Source: Thermococcus celericrescens
Lineage (GTDB): Archaea > Methanobacteriota_B > Thermococci > Thermococcales > Thermococcaceae
DNA: 40,959 nucleotides
Reading direction: 5' to 3'
Assembly (NCBI RefSeq): GCF_001484195.1
Contig: NZ_LLYW01000003.1
Location: 1-40,959, forward strand
Each line of letters starts with the position of its first letter. Position 1 is the stretch's first letter. The notes beneath the pieces are model-generated. The model did no database searches and was not told the DNA's origin. It worked only from the letters and a program-made list of their open reading frames with translations. Below are positions 8,894 to 17,402 of this stretch, piece after piece. Position numbers and translations under genes: made by a program.

Positions 8894-10688
8894 AATCAAA
8901 GCCATAGCGGTCGGCATGAACTCCTGCGGGATAGCCGCCGGCGCGAGAGAAACCTACGAGGCCATAAAGGCTGAGCTTGAGAAGAGAAACCTCGACGTGA
9001 AGCTCAAGATAGTCGGCTGCGTCGGTATGTGCTACCGCGAGCCCCTCGTTGACATAATTACCGATGATGAGATAATCACATACGGCCACGTCGACCCGAA
9101 GAAGGTTCCGAGGATTATAGAGGAGCACGTCATCAACGGAAGGCCCGTCGAGGAGTGGATAGTCAAGCGCGACTGGTGGGAGAACGGCGAGAGGAAAACC
9201 TGGGACGTTGATGGCTACTTCGCCAAGCAGAAGAAGATAGTGCTCGAAAACTCCGGCTACATAGACCCCGAGAACATCGACGAGTACATCCAGACTGGCG
9301 GCTACGAGGCGCTGAAAAAGGCCCTCACGATGGAGCCGGAGGAGATAATAGACGTCATCATGAAGTCCGGCCTGAGGGGGAGGGGCGGAGCAGGATTCCC
9401 GACCGGCCTGAAGTGGAAGTTCGCGAGGGAAGCCAAGGGCGACGTCAAGTACATCGTGTGCAACGCCGACGAGGGCGACCCCGGAGCCTTCATGGACAGG
9501 AACGTCCTTGAGGGCGACCCGCACAGGGTAATCGAGGGCATGATAATCGGCGCCTATGCGATTGGAGCAACCAAGGGCTTTATCTACGTCCGCGCCGAGT
9601 ACCCGCTCGCCATAAGGAGGCTGAAGATAGCGCTGAAGCAGGCGCGCGAGAGGGGCTTCCTCTGTGAGAACATCCTCGGAAGCGGGTTCTCCTTCGACAT
9701 CGTCATCAAGGAAGGTGCCGGAGCGTTCGTCTGCGGTGAGGAAACCGCTTTGATAGCCTCGATAGAGGGCAAGCGCGGAATGCCGAGGCCGAGGCCGCCT
9801 TATCCGGCCCAAAAGGGTCTCTGGGGCAAGCCCACCAACATCAACAACGTGGAAACGTGGGCGAACGTGCCGTGGATAATCAAGCACGGCTGGGAAGCCT
9901 ACGCCTCGATAGGAACCGAGAAGAGCAAGGGAACGAAGGTCTTCGCCCTTTCAGGTAAGATAAAGCACGGCGGAAACGTCGAAGTGCCTATGGGAATGAC
10001 GCTGAGGGAGATACTCTACGAGATAGGCGGGGGAACTAAGACCGGCAAGAGGATTAAAGCCGTTCAGCTCGGCGGTCCGTCGGGCGGCTGCATCCCGGAG
10101 TACCTCTTCGACACGCCCGTTGACTACGAGAGCGTGAACGCTACTGGCGCGATAATGGGGAGCGGCGGAATGGTCGTCATGGACGAGGACACCTGTATGG
10201 TCGACGTCGCCAAGTTCTTCCTCGACTTCACGGTGAAGGAGTCCTGCGGAAAGTGCACCTTCTGCCGTTTGGGTACCAAAAGGATGTGGGAGATCCTCGA
10301 CAAGTTCACCAAGGGCGAGGCAGCGGAGGAAGACCTCGAAAAGCTCGAACGGCTTGCCTATCAGGTCAAAGCGGGTTCGCTCTGCGGCCTCGGACAGACC
10401 GCCCCGAATCCTGTTCTCACAACGCTCCGCTACTTCAGGAACGAATACCTGGCCCACATCGAAGGACGCTGTCCTGCCAAGGTCTGCAAGCCGCTCATCA
10501 AGTATGTCATCATCGCCGACAAGTGCACCGGCTGTACGGCATGTGCGATCTTCTGTCCGGTGAAGGCGATAAGCGGCGAGAGGCTCAAGCCCCACGTCAT
10601 CAACCAGGAGGAGTGCATCAAGTGCGGAACCTGCTACGAGGTGTGCCGGTTCAATGCCATAGAGATAGTCGATGCGGGGGGTGAGTGA
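8886..10688 (+). CDS. NuoF-like FMN/Fe-S subunit with C-terminal 2[4Fe-4S] ferredoxin domain
   Basis: This 600-residue protein has the domains of HydB/NuoF-type flavoproteins. An N-terminal thioredoxin-like part carries C14, C45 and C49 (VGCVGMC). The NADH/FMN core shows GRGGAGFPTGLKW near residue 165 and FVCGEETALIASIEGKRG near 285. The N3 [4Fe-4S] motif SCGKCTFCRLG is near 452, with its fourth cysteine in GSLCGLGQ near 497. At the C-terminus are two ferredoxin clusters (KCTGCTACAIFC, ECIKCGTCYEVC). The FMN is the likely NAD(H) site, and in bifurcating relatives it is the bifurcation site. The ATG overlaps the NuoE-like gene, and the TGA is followed after one base by the next gene's ATG. Confidence 0.93.
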   Translation: MSEIKAIAVGMNSCGIAAGARETYEAIKAELEKRNLDVKLKIVGCVGMCYREPLVDIITDDEIITYGHVDPKKVPRIIEEHVINGRPVEEWIVKRDWWENGERKTWDVDGYFAKQKKIVLENSGYIDPENIDEYIQTGGYEALKKALTMEPEEIIDVIMKSGLRGRGGAGFPTGLKWKFAREAKGDVKYIVCNADEGDPGAFMDRNVLEGDPHRVIEGMIIGAYAIGATKGFIYVRAEYPLAIRRLKIALKQARERGFLCENILGSGFSFDIVIKEGAGAFVCGEETALIASIEGKRGMPRPRPPYPAQKGLWGKPTNINNVETWANVPWIIKHGWEAYASIGTEKSKGTKVFALSGKIKHGGNVEVPMGMTLREILYEIGGGTKTGKRIKAVQLGGPSGGCIPEYLFDTPVDYESVNATGAIMGSGGMVVMDEDTCMVDVAKFFLDFTVKESCGKCTFCRLGTKRMWEILDKFTKGEAAEEDLEKLERLAYQVKAGSLCGLGQTAPNPVLTTLRYFRNEYLAHIEGRCPAKVCKPLIKYVIIADKCTGCTACAIFCPVKAISGERLKPHVINQEECIKCGTCYEVCRFNAIEIVDAGGE

Positions 10689-10689
10689 A

Positions 10690-13551
10690 ATGGTCAAAAT
10701 CATAGTCAACGGTAAGGAACTCGACGCTCCGGAGGGGAAGCCGATCATAGACTTCCTCCGTGAGATTGGGGAGCACATTCCCGGCTTCTGCTACACGAAC
10801 GAGCTTAACCCCTACGGCTCCTGCAGGCTCTGCCTCGTCTCCACCAAGAGGGGCGTCACCACCTCTTGTACCCTCAAACCGATGGAGGGACTGGAGGTAG
10901 AGACCCTCAGCGACGAAGTCGTTTCGATGAGGAAGACGGCACTTGAGCTCATCCTCTCGGACCACTACGGCGACTGTATCGGCCCCTGTCAGGACGGCTG
11001 TCCGGCCCACAGCGACGTGCAAGGATATCTCGCGCTGATAGCCATGGGCAAGTACCACGAGGCCGTCAAGCTGATGAAGGAGAAGTATATCCTCCCGGCG
11101 GTCCTCGGAAGGGTCTGCCCGGCCTTCTGTGAGGATGCCTGCCGGAGAAACCTCGTGGAGGAGCCCCTCGCGATAAGGCAGTTGAAGAGATACGCGGCCG
11201 ACTACGACCTCGAGCACGGTCCGTGGATGCCCGAGATTCCGCCCTCTACCGGAAAGAGAATAGCCGTCGTCGGCGGTGGGCCAGCGGGCCTTGCCTGCGC
11301 CTACTACCTCAGGACGATGGGGCATGAGGTGACCATAATCGAGGCGATGCCGGAACTCGGCGGAATGACCCGCTACGGCATTCCGCCCTACAGGCTGCCG
11401 AGGGACGTTCTGGACAAGGACATAGCGACCGTAATCAACACTGGAATAGAGGTGAAGACCAACACCGCCCTCGGAAGGGACGTAACCCTTGAGGAGCTCC
11501 GCGAGAAGTACGATGCCGTATTCCTCGGTGTCGGAGCGTGGAGAAGCAGAACGATGGGGATTCCGGGCGAGGAGCTTGAGGGAGTGATGCACGGTATAGA
11601 GTTCCTCAGGAAGGTCAATATGGGCGAGAAGGTCGAGCTCGGGGAGCGCGTCATAGTAGTCGGCGGCGGAAACACCGCCATGGACGTTGCTCGGACGGCT
11701 CTGAGGCTCGGTGCAAAGGTTACCGTCGTTTACCGCCGTTCGAAGGCGGAAATGCCCGCCAACGAACGCGAAGTCGAGGAGGCCATGGAGGAAGGCGTGG
11801 AGTTCATGTTCCTCACCAACCCTGTGAAGATTCTCGGAGACGGGAAGGTCGGGGAGGTAGAGCTCATCAAGATGCGTCTCGGCGAGCCGGATTCAAGCGG
11901 AAGGAGGAGGCCGATACCGATCGAGGGTTCGGAGTTCCGCGTTAAAGCGGACAACGTTATCCTCGCCATAGGCCAGTACTGCGACGAGGAGTTCCTCAAG
12001 AGCCTTGGCATCGAGGCGAAGCGCGGTAAGGCTCTCGTTGATGAGGTGACGCTCCAGACGAGCGTTCCCGGAGTTTTCGCCGGTGGCGACCTCGTCCTCG
12101 GGCCGTCAACGGTCATCGAGAGCATAGCAACGGGAAGAAGGGCCGCGATAATGATAGACCTCTACCTCAAGGGCAAGCTTGATAAGGCTAAGAACGTGCT
12201 TACCGAGCCCGAGAAGCACATCGAGGAAGTCTTAAGCGATGATGACCTTTACAGGGTTCTCTTCGACCTCAGGCCCTACAACCACTGGAAGAAGGTGACG
12301 GAGAGGGACTACGAGCACGTTGAGAGGAAGCCGAGGGCGAAGGTGAAGCTCCTCGACCCCGAGAGGAGGAAGAAGACCTTCGAGGAGGTCGAGCCGGCCT
12401 TAACCGAGGAGCAGGTTCTTGAGGAGGCCCAGCGCTGTATGAGCTGCGGCTGTATGGAGGTCTTCCGCTGCAAGCTGAGGGAGTACGCGACGCTTTACGG
12501 TGCCGAGCAGTACGCCTTCGAGGGCGAGCAGAACAAGTTCGAAATCGACGAGAGCCACCCATGGGTGACGCTCGACAACAACAAGTGCGTCCTCTGCGGC
12601 CAGTGCGTCAACTTCACCCACGAGGTTGCTGGAGAGGGAGTCCTCGACTACCTCTTCCGCGGATTCAAGACGAGGATCTCGCCGCCGCTCGGAGAGACCC
12701 TTGGAAACATGGACGGCAGATTCATCGGGGAGATGATAGACCTCTGCCCGGTTGGGGCAATAACGGAGAAGCTCCCCTTCGTCAAACCCGGCCCGTGGAA
12801 GACGAAGCCCGTCAAGACCGTTTGCAACGGCTGTTCCTTCGCCTGCGAGATGAACGTGGAGGTTTACGACGGCATGCTCGTGAGGGCTTCGAGGGTGGAA
12901 AACTCATGGAACGGGCACCTCTGCGACTACTGCCGCTTCGCCAGGCCGTGGGCCGAGGATCTTACTCAACCGCTCCTTAACGGGAGGCCCGTGAGCTGGG
13001 AGGAGGCAAAGCGCTTCATGGCCGAGAGGAGCTACGCCCTGGTACTGACTCCTGAACTGACGAATGAAGAAATCGCCAGGCTCAAGGCCTTTGCGGAGGA
13101 GAAGGGCATTCCAATAGGTTCAACCGTGAGTGGAGGCCTCTCCACGGCTACGCTGGAGGACATCAGAAACGCCAAAAGGGTTCTCCTGAAGGCAAGCGTG
13201 GATAAGTTCCCGCTCCTTAAGATACTCCTGAAGGGCAAGGAAATCGTTGAGGGGGGTTACGACGTTGCGATACTTGAGGGGGAAGAACCTCTCGATGTTC
13301 CGACGCTGATACTCTATCCCGGCGTTAACGCGGCGGGGCTCATCAAAGCCGGGATAACCGGAATACCTGAGGCTGAAGCCTACGTTGTCATCGGAAGGAC
13401 GGAAAGGAAGCTGCCGGGTGACGTACTGGTGCTCCCGGCGGGCCTCTGGGCAGCCAGGGAGGGAACCGTGACCAATGCCTTTAGGATGGAGCTGAGGGTA
13501 GGAAGGGCCGTTGAAGAGGCCAGCAGGGTTTTTGAGCTCTTCTTCTCCTGA
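10690..13551 (+). CDS. NuoG-like / GltD-like fusion oxidoreductase
   Basis: This 953-residue multidomain protein starts with a [2Fe-2S] ferredoxin domain (C34, C45, C48, C60) and a NuoG-type cluster (HYGDCIGPCQDGC) that merges into the GltD Fe-S entry (RVCPAFCEDAC). It continues with the GltD/Nfn flavin core: FAD site GGGPAGLACAYYL near 194 and NAD(P)H site GGGNTAMDVARTALRLGA near 325. Then come cysteine clusters RCMSCGCMEVFRC and KCVLCGQC, and a molybdopterin-oxidoreductase-like Fe-S domain (VCNGCSFAC, LCDYC). A shortened C-terminal remnant shows no visible cofactor motifs. The start is the ATG at 10690, with GGTGA 5 nt upstream. With its two operon partners it would offer two separate flavin and pyridine-nucleotide sites. 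The exact reaction (NADH, NADPH, ferredoxin) is inferred. Confidence 0.9.
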   Translation: MVKIIVNGKELDAPEGKPIIDFLREIGEHIPGFCYTNELNPYGSCRLCLVSTKRGVTTSCTLKPMEGLEVETLSDEVVSMRKTALELILSDHYGDCIGPCQDGCPAHSDVQGYLALIAMGKYHEAVKLMKEKYILPAVLGRVCPAFCEDACRRNLVEEPLAIRQLKRYAADYDLEHGPWMPEIPPSTGKRIAVVGGGPAGLACAYYLRTMGHEVTIIEAMPELGGMTRYGIPPYRLPRDVLDKDIATVINTGIEVKTNTALGRDVTLEELREKYDAVFLGVGAWRSRTMGIPGEELEGVMHGIEFLRKVNMGEKVELGERVIVVGGGNTAMDVARTALRLGAKVTVVYRRSKAEMPANEREVEEAMEEGVEFMFLTNPVKILGDGKVGEVELIKMRLGEPDSSGRRRPIPIEGSEFRVKADNVILAIGQYCDEEFLKSLGIEAKRGKALVDEVTLQTSVPGVFAGGDLVLGPSTVIESIATGRRAAIMIDLYLKGKLDKAKNVLTEPEKHIEEVLSDDDLYRVLFDLRPYNHWKKVTERDYEHVERKPRAKVKLLDPERRKKTFEEVEPALTEEQVLEEAQRCMSCGCMEVFRCKLREYATLYGAEQYAFEGEQNKFEIDESHPWVTLDNNKCVLCGQCVNFTHEVAGEGVLDYLFRGFKTRISPPLGETLGNMDGRFIGEMIDLCPVGAITEKLPFVKPGPWKTKPVKTVCNGCSFACEMNVEVYDGMLVRASRVENSWNGHLCDYCRFARPWAEDLTQPLLNGRPVSWEEAKRFMAERSYALVLTPELTNEEIARLKAFAEEKGIPIGSTVSGGLSTATLEDIRNAKRVLLKASVDKFPLLKILLKGKEIVEGGYDVAILEGEEPLDVPTLILYPGVNAAGLIKAGITGIPEAEAYVVIGRTERKLPGDVLVLPAGLWAAREGTVTNAFRMELRVGRAVEEASRVFELFFS

Positions 13552-13565
13552 TTTTCCCTTTCTGT

Positions 13566-13577
13566 GGGCCCTTTTTT
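13566..13577 (+). terminator. T-run terminator after the NuoG/GltD fusion
   Basis: GGGCCC is followed by six T (13572-13577), 14 bp after the stop codon of the fusion gene. This is a typical archaeal intrinsic termination signal. Confidence 0.55.
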
Positions 13578-13614
13578 ACTTCCCTTCCGGCGGCATGCAC
13601 CTGTTTTCAAAACA

Positions 13615-13622
13615 TTTAAATA
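13615..13622 (+). promoter_or_regulatory. TATA box of DUF234 ATPase gene 1
   Basis: TTTAAATA, 33 bp before the start codon. The predicted transcription start (about 13643-13648) falls inside the nested dyad, so the mRNA would be leaderless or nearly so. This fits the lack of an SD. Confidence 0.6.
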
Positions 13623-13623
13623 G

Positions 13624-13654
13624 TTTACCTGTGAGTAAATTACTGTGGAGTAAA
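13624..13654. promoter_or_regulatory. Nested dyad operator directly before ATPase gene 1
   Basis: The outer arms TTTAC (13624-13628) and GTAAA (13650-13654) and an inner palindrome AGTAAATTACT (13634-13644) share one exact centre at 13639. Read another way, two TTTAC-N6-GTAAA-like sites repeat with a 15-bp period. The dyad ends on the base before the ATG and covers the predicted transcription start, so a bound protein would block transcription. The neighbouring gene encodes a winged-helix protein, so autoregulation is plausible but unproven. Confidence 0.6.
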
Positions 13655-15067
13655 ATGTTTGTGGACAGGCGTGAAGAGCTGGGGCTTTTGGAGGAGAGGC
13701 TCAAAAATGGGAAAGCGGAATTCGTAGTCGTCTATGGCAGGAGAAGGATAGGGAAGACGACACTCCTCCTTGAGTTCCTCAGAAGAAACGGTGGCGTTTA
13801 CCTCCTAGCGAGGGAGACGAGCAAAGTCGAAAACCTCAGGAGGTTTTCCGAGAGGCTAGCGGAGGTGTTTAACGACGAACTCCTGAGAAAGAATCCCTTC
13901 CAAAGCTGGGACGCGTTCTTTGAATACCTCCACCAGAGATCTAAGGAGAAGAGGCTCATCCTCGTCATAGATGAGTTCCCGTACCTCGTTAAGGGGGATA
14001 AAGCGCTGCCCTCCATTCTACAGGAGTACTGGGATTTGAAGCTCTCGGAGGGGAGAATTTTCTTAATCATCTGTGGTTCCAGCGTTTCCATGATGGAAAG
14101 GCTTCTAGGCTACAAGAGCCCCCTCTACGGCAGGCGAACCGGTCAGCTAAGGCTCCGACCGCTCGACTTTTTCAACGCAAGGTCGTTCCTTTTGGGATAC
14201 CCGATCGAAGAGTTTATGAAAGCCTACGGCATTCTCGGCGGGACACCGGCCTATCTCCTCGAGTTCAGCGATGGGAAGAGCCTTGAGGAGAACCTGCGAG
14301 ACTACTTTAGACCCGACTCCTTCCTGTACGGTGATGCGCTCTTCATTCTCAGGGAAGAGCTTGAAGAGCCAAGGAACTACTTCGCTATAATGGAAGCCAT
14401 CGCAAGGGGGAAAACTTCGCTTGGAGAAATAATGACTGAGACCGGCCTTGAGAGGTCATTGATTGGAAAGTATCTCTCCGTTCTAATCGAGCTTGAACTG
14501 GTGAGGCGTGAAGTCCCTGTAACTGCGAGCAGGAAGAGCCGGAAGGGACGATACTACATCAACGATCCTTATTTTTCCTTTTGGTTCCGTTACGTCCACC
14601 CAAACTCTGACTTAATTGAGACAGGGCAGGGGGAGCTTCTCGTGGGTCTCGTTATGGAGGACCTTCCGGCGTACACTGGCGTTGTCTTTGAGGACGTTGC
14701 AAGGCAGTTTTTGCTCAGATTGAACAGGGCAGGAAAGCTTCCGTTCCGCTTTACGAAAATCGGCCGTTGGTGGCACAAGAGCGAGGAGATTGACCTCGTT
14801 GCCTTAAACGAGCGGGAGAAAAAGGCCCTATTCGTTGAGGTAAAGTGGAAAGGCTTAAGCGAGAGGAAAGCGAGGGGGATTTTGAATAGGCTGGAGAGGA
14901 GGGCGGAGCTTGTAGGTCTGGGGGGATGGGAGAAGTGGTATGGAGTGGTGGCGAAAAGCATCGAAGGCAAAGAAAAGCTGGAAGGAGAGAAGTGGCTTGC
15001 ATGGGATCTGAGAGACCTTGAAGGCATTGGTGGTTCAGGCATTAAACGAAAAAGGAACTCTCCTTAA
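13655..15067 (+). CDS. Archaeal ATPase with winged helix and DUF234 nuclease-like domain (copy 1)
   Basis: This 470-residue protein is of the archaeal ATPase (ATPase_2) plus DUF234 family. The N-terminal P-loop domain opens FVDRREELGLLEERL, with Walker A GRRRIGKT near 28-35 and Walker B LILVIDEFPYL near 102-112, followed by the family block SPLYGRRTGQLRLRPLDFF. A winged helix lies around 250-310 (LGEIMTETGLERSLIGKYLS). The C-terminus has EEIDLVAL near 378 and ALFVEVKWK near 395, the E-x-D and E-x-K spacing of PD-(D/E)XK nucleases. I chose the ATG at 13655 because the family starts MFV(D/N)R. An upstream extension of the frame runs over the promoter. It ends 2 bp from the convergent aminotransferase gene. 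The cellular role is unknown; a DNA-acting regulator or defence-like nuclease is possible. Confidence 0.88.
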   Translation: MFVDRREELGLLEERLKNGKAEFVVVYGRRRIGKTTLLLEFLRRNGGVYLLARETSKVENLRRFSERLAEVFNDELLRKNPFQSWDAFFEYLHQRSKEKRLILVIDEFPYLVKGDKALPSILQEYWDLKLSEGRIFLIICGSSVSMMERLLGYKSPLYGRRTGQLRLRPLDFFNARSFLLGYPIEEFMKAYGILGGTPAYLLEFSDGKSLEENLRDYFRPDSFLYGDALFILREELEEPRNYFAIMEAIARGKTSLGEIMTETGLERSLIGKYLSVLIELELVRREVPVTASRKSRKGRYYINDPYFSFWFRYVHPNSDLIETGQGELLVGLVMEDLPAYTGVVFEDVARQFLLRLNRAGKLPFRFTKIGRWWHKSEEIDLVALNEREKKALFVEVKWKGLSERKARGILNRLERRAELVGLGGWEKWYGVVAKSIEGKEKLEGEKWLAWDLRDLEGIGGSGIKRKRNSP

Positions 15068-15069
15068 GC

Positions 15070-16248
15070 TCAGCGTCCCATAACCGTGAACAGCTCCTCC
15101 AGGAACATCTCGACGTCATCCAGCGTGTTGTAGAGATGCGGCGAGGCCCTTATCCCGTAGTGGCCGAGAACGCCGCGGTGGCTGACTGAAATCCCCTCCG
15201 CGGCGAGCTTCTGATACAGTCTTTCCTCTTCCTCGTAGCTCAACCCTGTTTTTATTGTGACTATCGAGGAACCCTCCGCGAGAACCTCAAGGTCGGCGTT
15301 CAAGGCTTCGTCCCTTATTCTGCCCGCCAGTCGGAGGTTGTGTCGTTCTATCTCTTCGATGCCTATCTCGTTTATCAGCTTCAGCGAGGCTTTAAACGCC
15401 GCGGCTATGAGATACGGGGCTCCGCCGCCGAAGTCGAGCTTCTTGACGCCTTCAGCAGGTTTCAACTCACCCCAGGGGTCCTTCTCGGGCAGTCCCCACC
15501 AGCTGCCCCATTCACCCGTCGGCGGTTCGTTGTTCAGCAGGCCGGTTATCGGCTTCATCTCATCTAGAAGCTCGTCCGAGACGTAGATTAGGCCCGCCCC
15601 AGTGTCTGGGCTGAGGAGCCATTTTTCACCGCCCGCTGAAAGCGCATCAACGCCCTCCTTCTCCGGGAACAACCTCAGAACCCCGAGGTGCTGGACGGCG
15701 TCAACTATCAGCCAGGCGCCGTGTTCGTGAGCCATCCTCGAAAGCTCCCTGAGGTTGAGCCGCTGCCCGGTGACCCAGTTGACGGAGCTTAAGACTACCG
15801 CAAAGGTGTTGTCGTCTATTGCCTTTTCGATGTCCTCTAGGCTGTGAACCCCGTTCCTGTTCTCCACGACCCTCAGCTCGAGGCCGAACCTCTTCGAGTA
15901 GCTCTTGAGAAGCGCGGGCACGGTTGGAAACTCCGTGTCCAGCGAGACGATGTTCTGCCCCCTCTTGGGCTTCATTGCCAGGAGTATTCTTCTAAGTCCC
16001 TCGGTCGTCTGTATCGAGAGGCCGACGTTCTCCGGGTTAACCTTCATCAGCCTTGCCGCCTCATCTAACAGCGGCTTCAGAACGACCTCGTCCATGTAGT
16101 CGACTGAGTTGACCTCCCCTTTGAACTCGATAACGTCGTTGAGGAGCTTTGTTGCCTCAAGAATCGCGGTTGACGGCATCAGGCCGAGGCTCGCGGTGTT
16201 CAGGTAGGCCTTAAACCTTCTTAACGAGGGAAACAGGCTTTTTCTCAT
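15070..16248 (-). CDS. Class V PLP-dependent aminotransferase / cysteine desulfurase-like protein
   Basis: This 392-residue protein is of fold-type I, class V. Visible motifs are YLNTASLGLMP at the N-terminus, SLDTEFPTVPALL, VLSSVNWVTGQRLNL, the PLP-binding aspartate block LIVDAVQHLG, the Schiff-base lysine in ALSAGGEKWLLSP, and GIRASPHLYNTLDDVE at the end. The family includes cysteine desulfurases, isopenicillin-N epimerase-like enzymes and aminotransferases. No active-site cysteine loop is evident, so the reaction is open. I use the ATG at 16248. It lies about 38 bp downstream of TTTAAA, which implies a short leader and makes the upstream extension untenable. That extension would also overlap the asparagine synthetase gene. 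Confidence 0.85.
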   Translation of the reverse strand: MRKSLFPSLRRFKAYLNTASLGLMPSTAILEATKLLNDVIEFKGEVNSVDYMDEVVLKPLLDEAARLMKVNPENVGLSIQTTEGLRRILLAMKPKRGQNIVSLDTEFPTVPALLKSYSKRFGLELRVVENRNGVHSLEDIEKAIDDNTFAVVLSSVNWVTGQRLNLRELSRMAHEHGAWLIVDAVQHLGVLRLFPEKEGVDALSAGGEKWLLSPDTGAGLIYVSDELLDEMKPITGLLNNEPPTGEWGSWWGLPEKDPWGELKPAEGVKKLDFGGGAPYLIAAAFKASLKLINEIGIEEIERHNLRLAGRIRDEALNADLEVLAEGSSIVTIKTGLSYEEEERLYQKLAAEGISVSHRGVLGHYGIRASPHLYNTLDDVEMFLEELFTVMGR

Positions 16249-16300
16249 AGAAATCCCCAAAAGGAGTGGGGAAGAAGGGTTTAAATGGGTTTTGGGGGCC

Positions 16301-17203
16301 TCAGATAACGGCCGGGACACCCGGAATCCTCGGGAACGGCTGCACCTCAGCTATGTGCTTTGCCCCCACCATGTAGCGGATTAGCCTCTCGACGCCGATT
16401 CCGGCCCCGGCGCTGGGCCTCAGGAGACCTGCCTTGGCCACTTCAAGGTACGGTCTGAATGCCTCAAGGCTTATCCCGGCGCTCTTCATCTTTCTGACGA
16501 TGACCTCGTACTCCCACTCCCTCTCACCGCCGCTCGAGACCTCGCCGTAGCCCTCTGGCAGGTAGAGGTCGTAGTTCCTGAAGTGGCCGGGCTTTTCCGG
16601 GTCCTCCCTGTCGTAGAATTCCCTCTTGATGTCGGTCACCCAGAAGGGTTCCTTCATGGCCTTGCTGGCCTCGTCCTCGTCCCCGAACTTCTCCTCTATC
16701 TCCTCCAGGGTGAAGCGCTTGAAGGGCGGCTTGACTTTGGGCACCTCCCTCTCGAGCCCCCAGCTTCTTGCTTCCTTAAAGAGCCCGCTGATGAGGCCCT
16801 CGATGAGGCTCATCACGTCGTCCATGCTGGCATGGGCTATCTCGAAGTCGAGCTGGGTGAACTCGTAGGCGTGCCTTCCGTCGTCCGCGGAGCGGCCCTC
16901 AAGCCTCACGTTAGGCGAGAGGATGAAGAGCTTATCTATTCCCATCGCCACCGCCATCTGCTTGTGGAGTATCATGCTGTGGGTCAGTCTCAGTCTCGAG
17001 CCGTAGACCTCGACCTCAGGCGGTCTGAGCGCCTCTTCGGCGGCCGGATCGGGCCAGAGGGGGTCGGTGATGGAGCTGAGCATCACTGGGAGCATCCACT
17101 TGAAGCCCTCACTCACCATGTATCCTGTCATATAGTCAATAATCCTCGTCTGTATCTCCATAACTGGTTCAATTTTTCTGGTCACAATTTGGAGAGCGTT
17201 CAT
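16301..17203 (-). CDS. asnA: Archaeal asparagine synthetase (AspRS/AsnRS-like catalytic core)
   Basis: This 300-residue protein is the catalytic core of a class II aspartyl/asparaginyl-tRNA synthetase without the anticodon-binding domain. Class II features are YGSRLRLTHSMILHKQMAVA (motif 2 region), FTQLDFEIAHASMDDVM, and the motif 3 block AGAGIGVERLIRYMVGAKHI ending in PFPRIPG. Proteins of this layout from Pyrococcus act as asparagine synthetase, activating aspartate and amidating it with ammonia. The ATG at 17203 follows GGTGA by 5 nt. It is divergent from the GspE-like ATPase gene across 199 bp that contain several dyads. A role as a truncated AsnRS paralogue with another function is the alternative. 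Confidence 0.9.
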   Translation of the reverse strand: MNALQIVTRKIEPVMEIQTRIIDYMTGYMVSEGFKWMLPVMLSSITDPLWPDPAAEEALRPPEVEVYGSRLRLTHSMILHKQMAVAMGIDKLFILSPNVRLEGRSADDGRHAYEFTQLDFEIAHASMDDVMSLIEGLISGLFKEARSWGLEREVPKVKPPFKRFTLEEIEEKFGDEDEASKAMKEPFWVTDIKREFYDREDPEKPGHFRNYDLYLPEGYGEVSSGGEREWEYEVIVRKMKSAGISLEAFRPYLEVAKAGLLRPSAGAGIGVERLIRYMVGAKHIAEVQPFPRIPGVPAVI

Positions 17204-17402
17204 ATCTATCACCTAGTTTTTGTCACTGACTTTTTCCTTTATGGCCTTTGTGCAAAAACTTTTGGATTTTGGGCAAGATATGACATGTAACTGCGATGAT
17301 TTTTGAATATATGACGATATATTGCGCTTTATTTGACGTTTGTCAAAGCCCGCCGGCGATAGCGTTATAACGCCAGTCGAGAACCTTGTATGGTGGTAAA
17401 GC
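17204..17402. promoter_or_regulatory. Divergent promoter region with three perfect dyads
   Basis: Between asnA and the ATPase gene are AATATAT-N4-ATATATT (17306-17323), TTTGAC-N4-GTCAAA (17332-17347) and the palindrome GCGTTATAACGC (17362-17373). The last contains the likely TATA box of the rightward gene, about 40 bp before its ATG. The first is AT-rich and may supply a TATA box for asnA. GTCA/TGAC repeats recur. The bound regulator is unknown; an Lrp-type protein would suit an amino-acid gene, but that is a guess. Confidence 0.45.

Noticed and set aside
10651..11592. 313-codon leftward frame antisense to the NuoG/GltD fusion, and similar long frames at 8868-9887 and 9951-10778
   Set aside because: The rightward proteins have complete domain motifs. 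The antisense products show no recognisable motifs and mirror the codon bias.
13511..13654. 48-codon upstream extension of ATPase gene 1
   Set aside because: It overlaps the end of the NuoG/GltD gene and runs over the terminator, the TATA box and the dyad. Family members start MFV(D/N)R.
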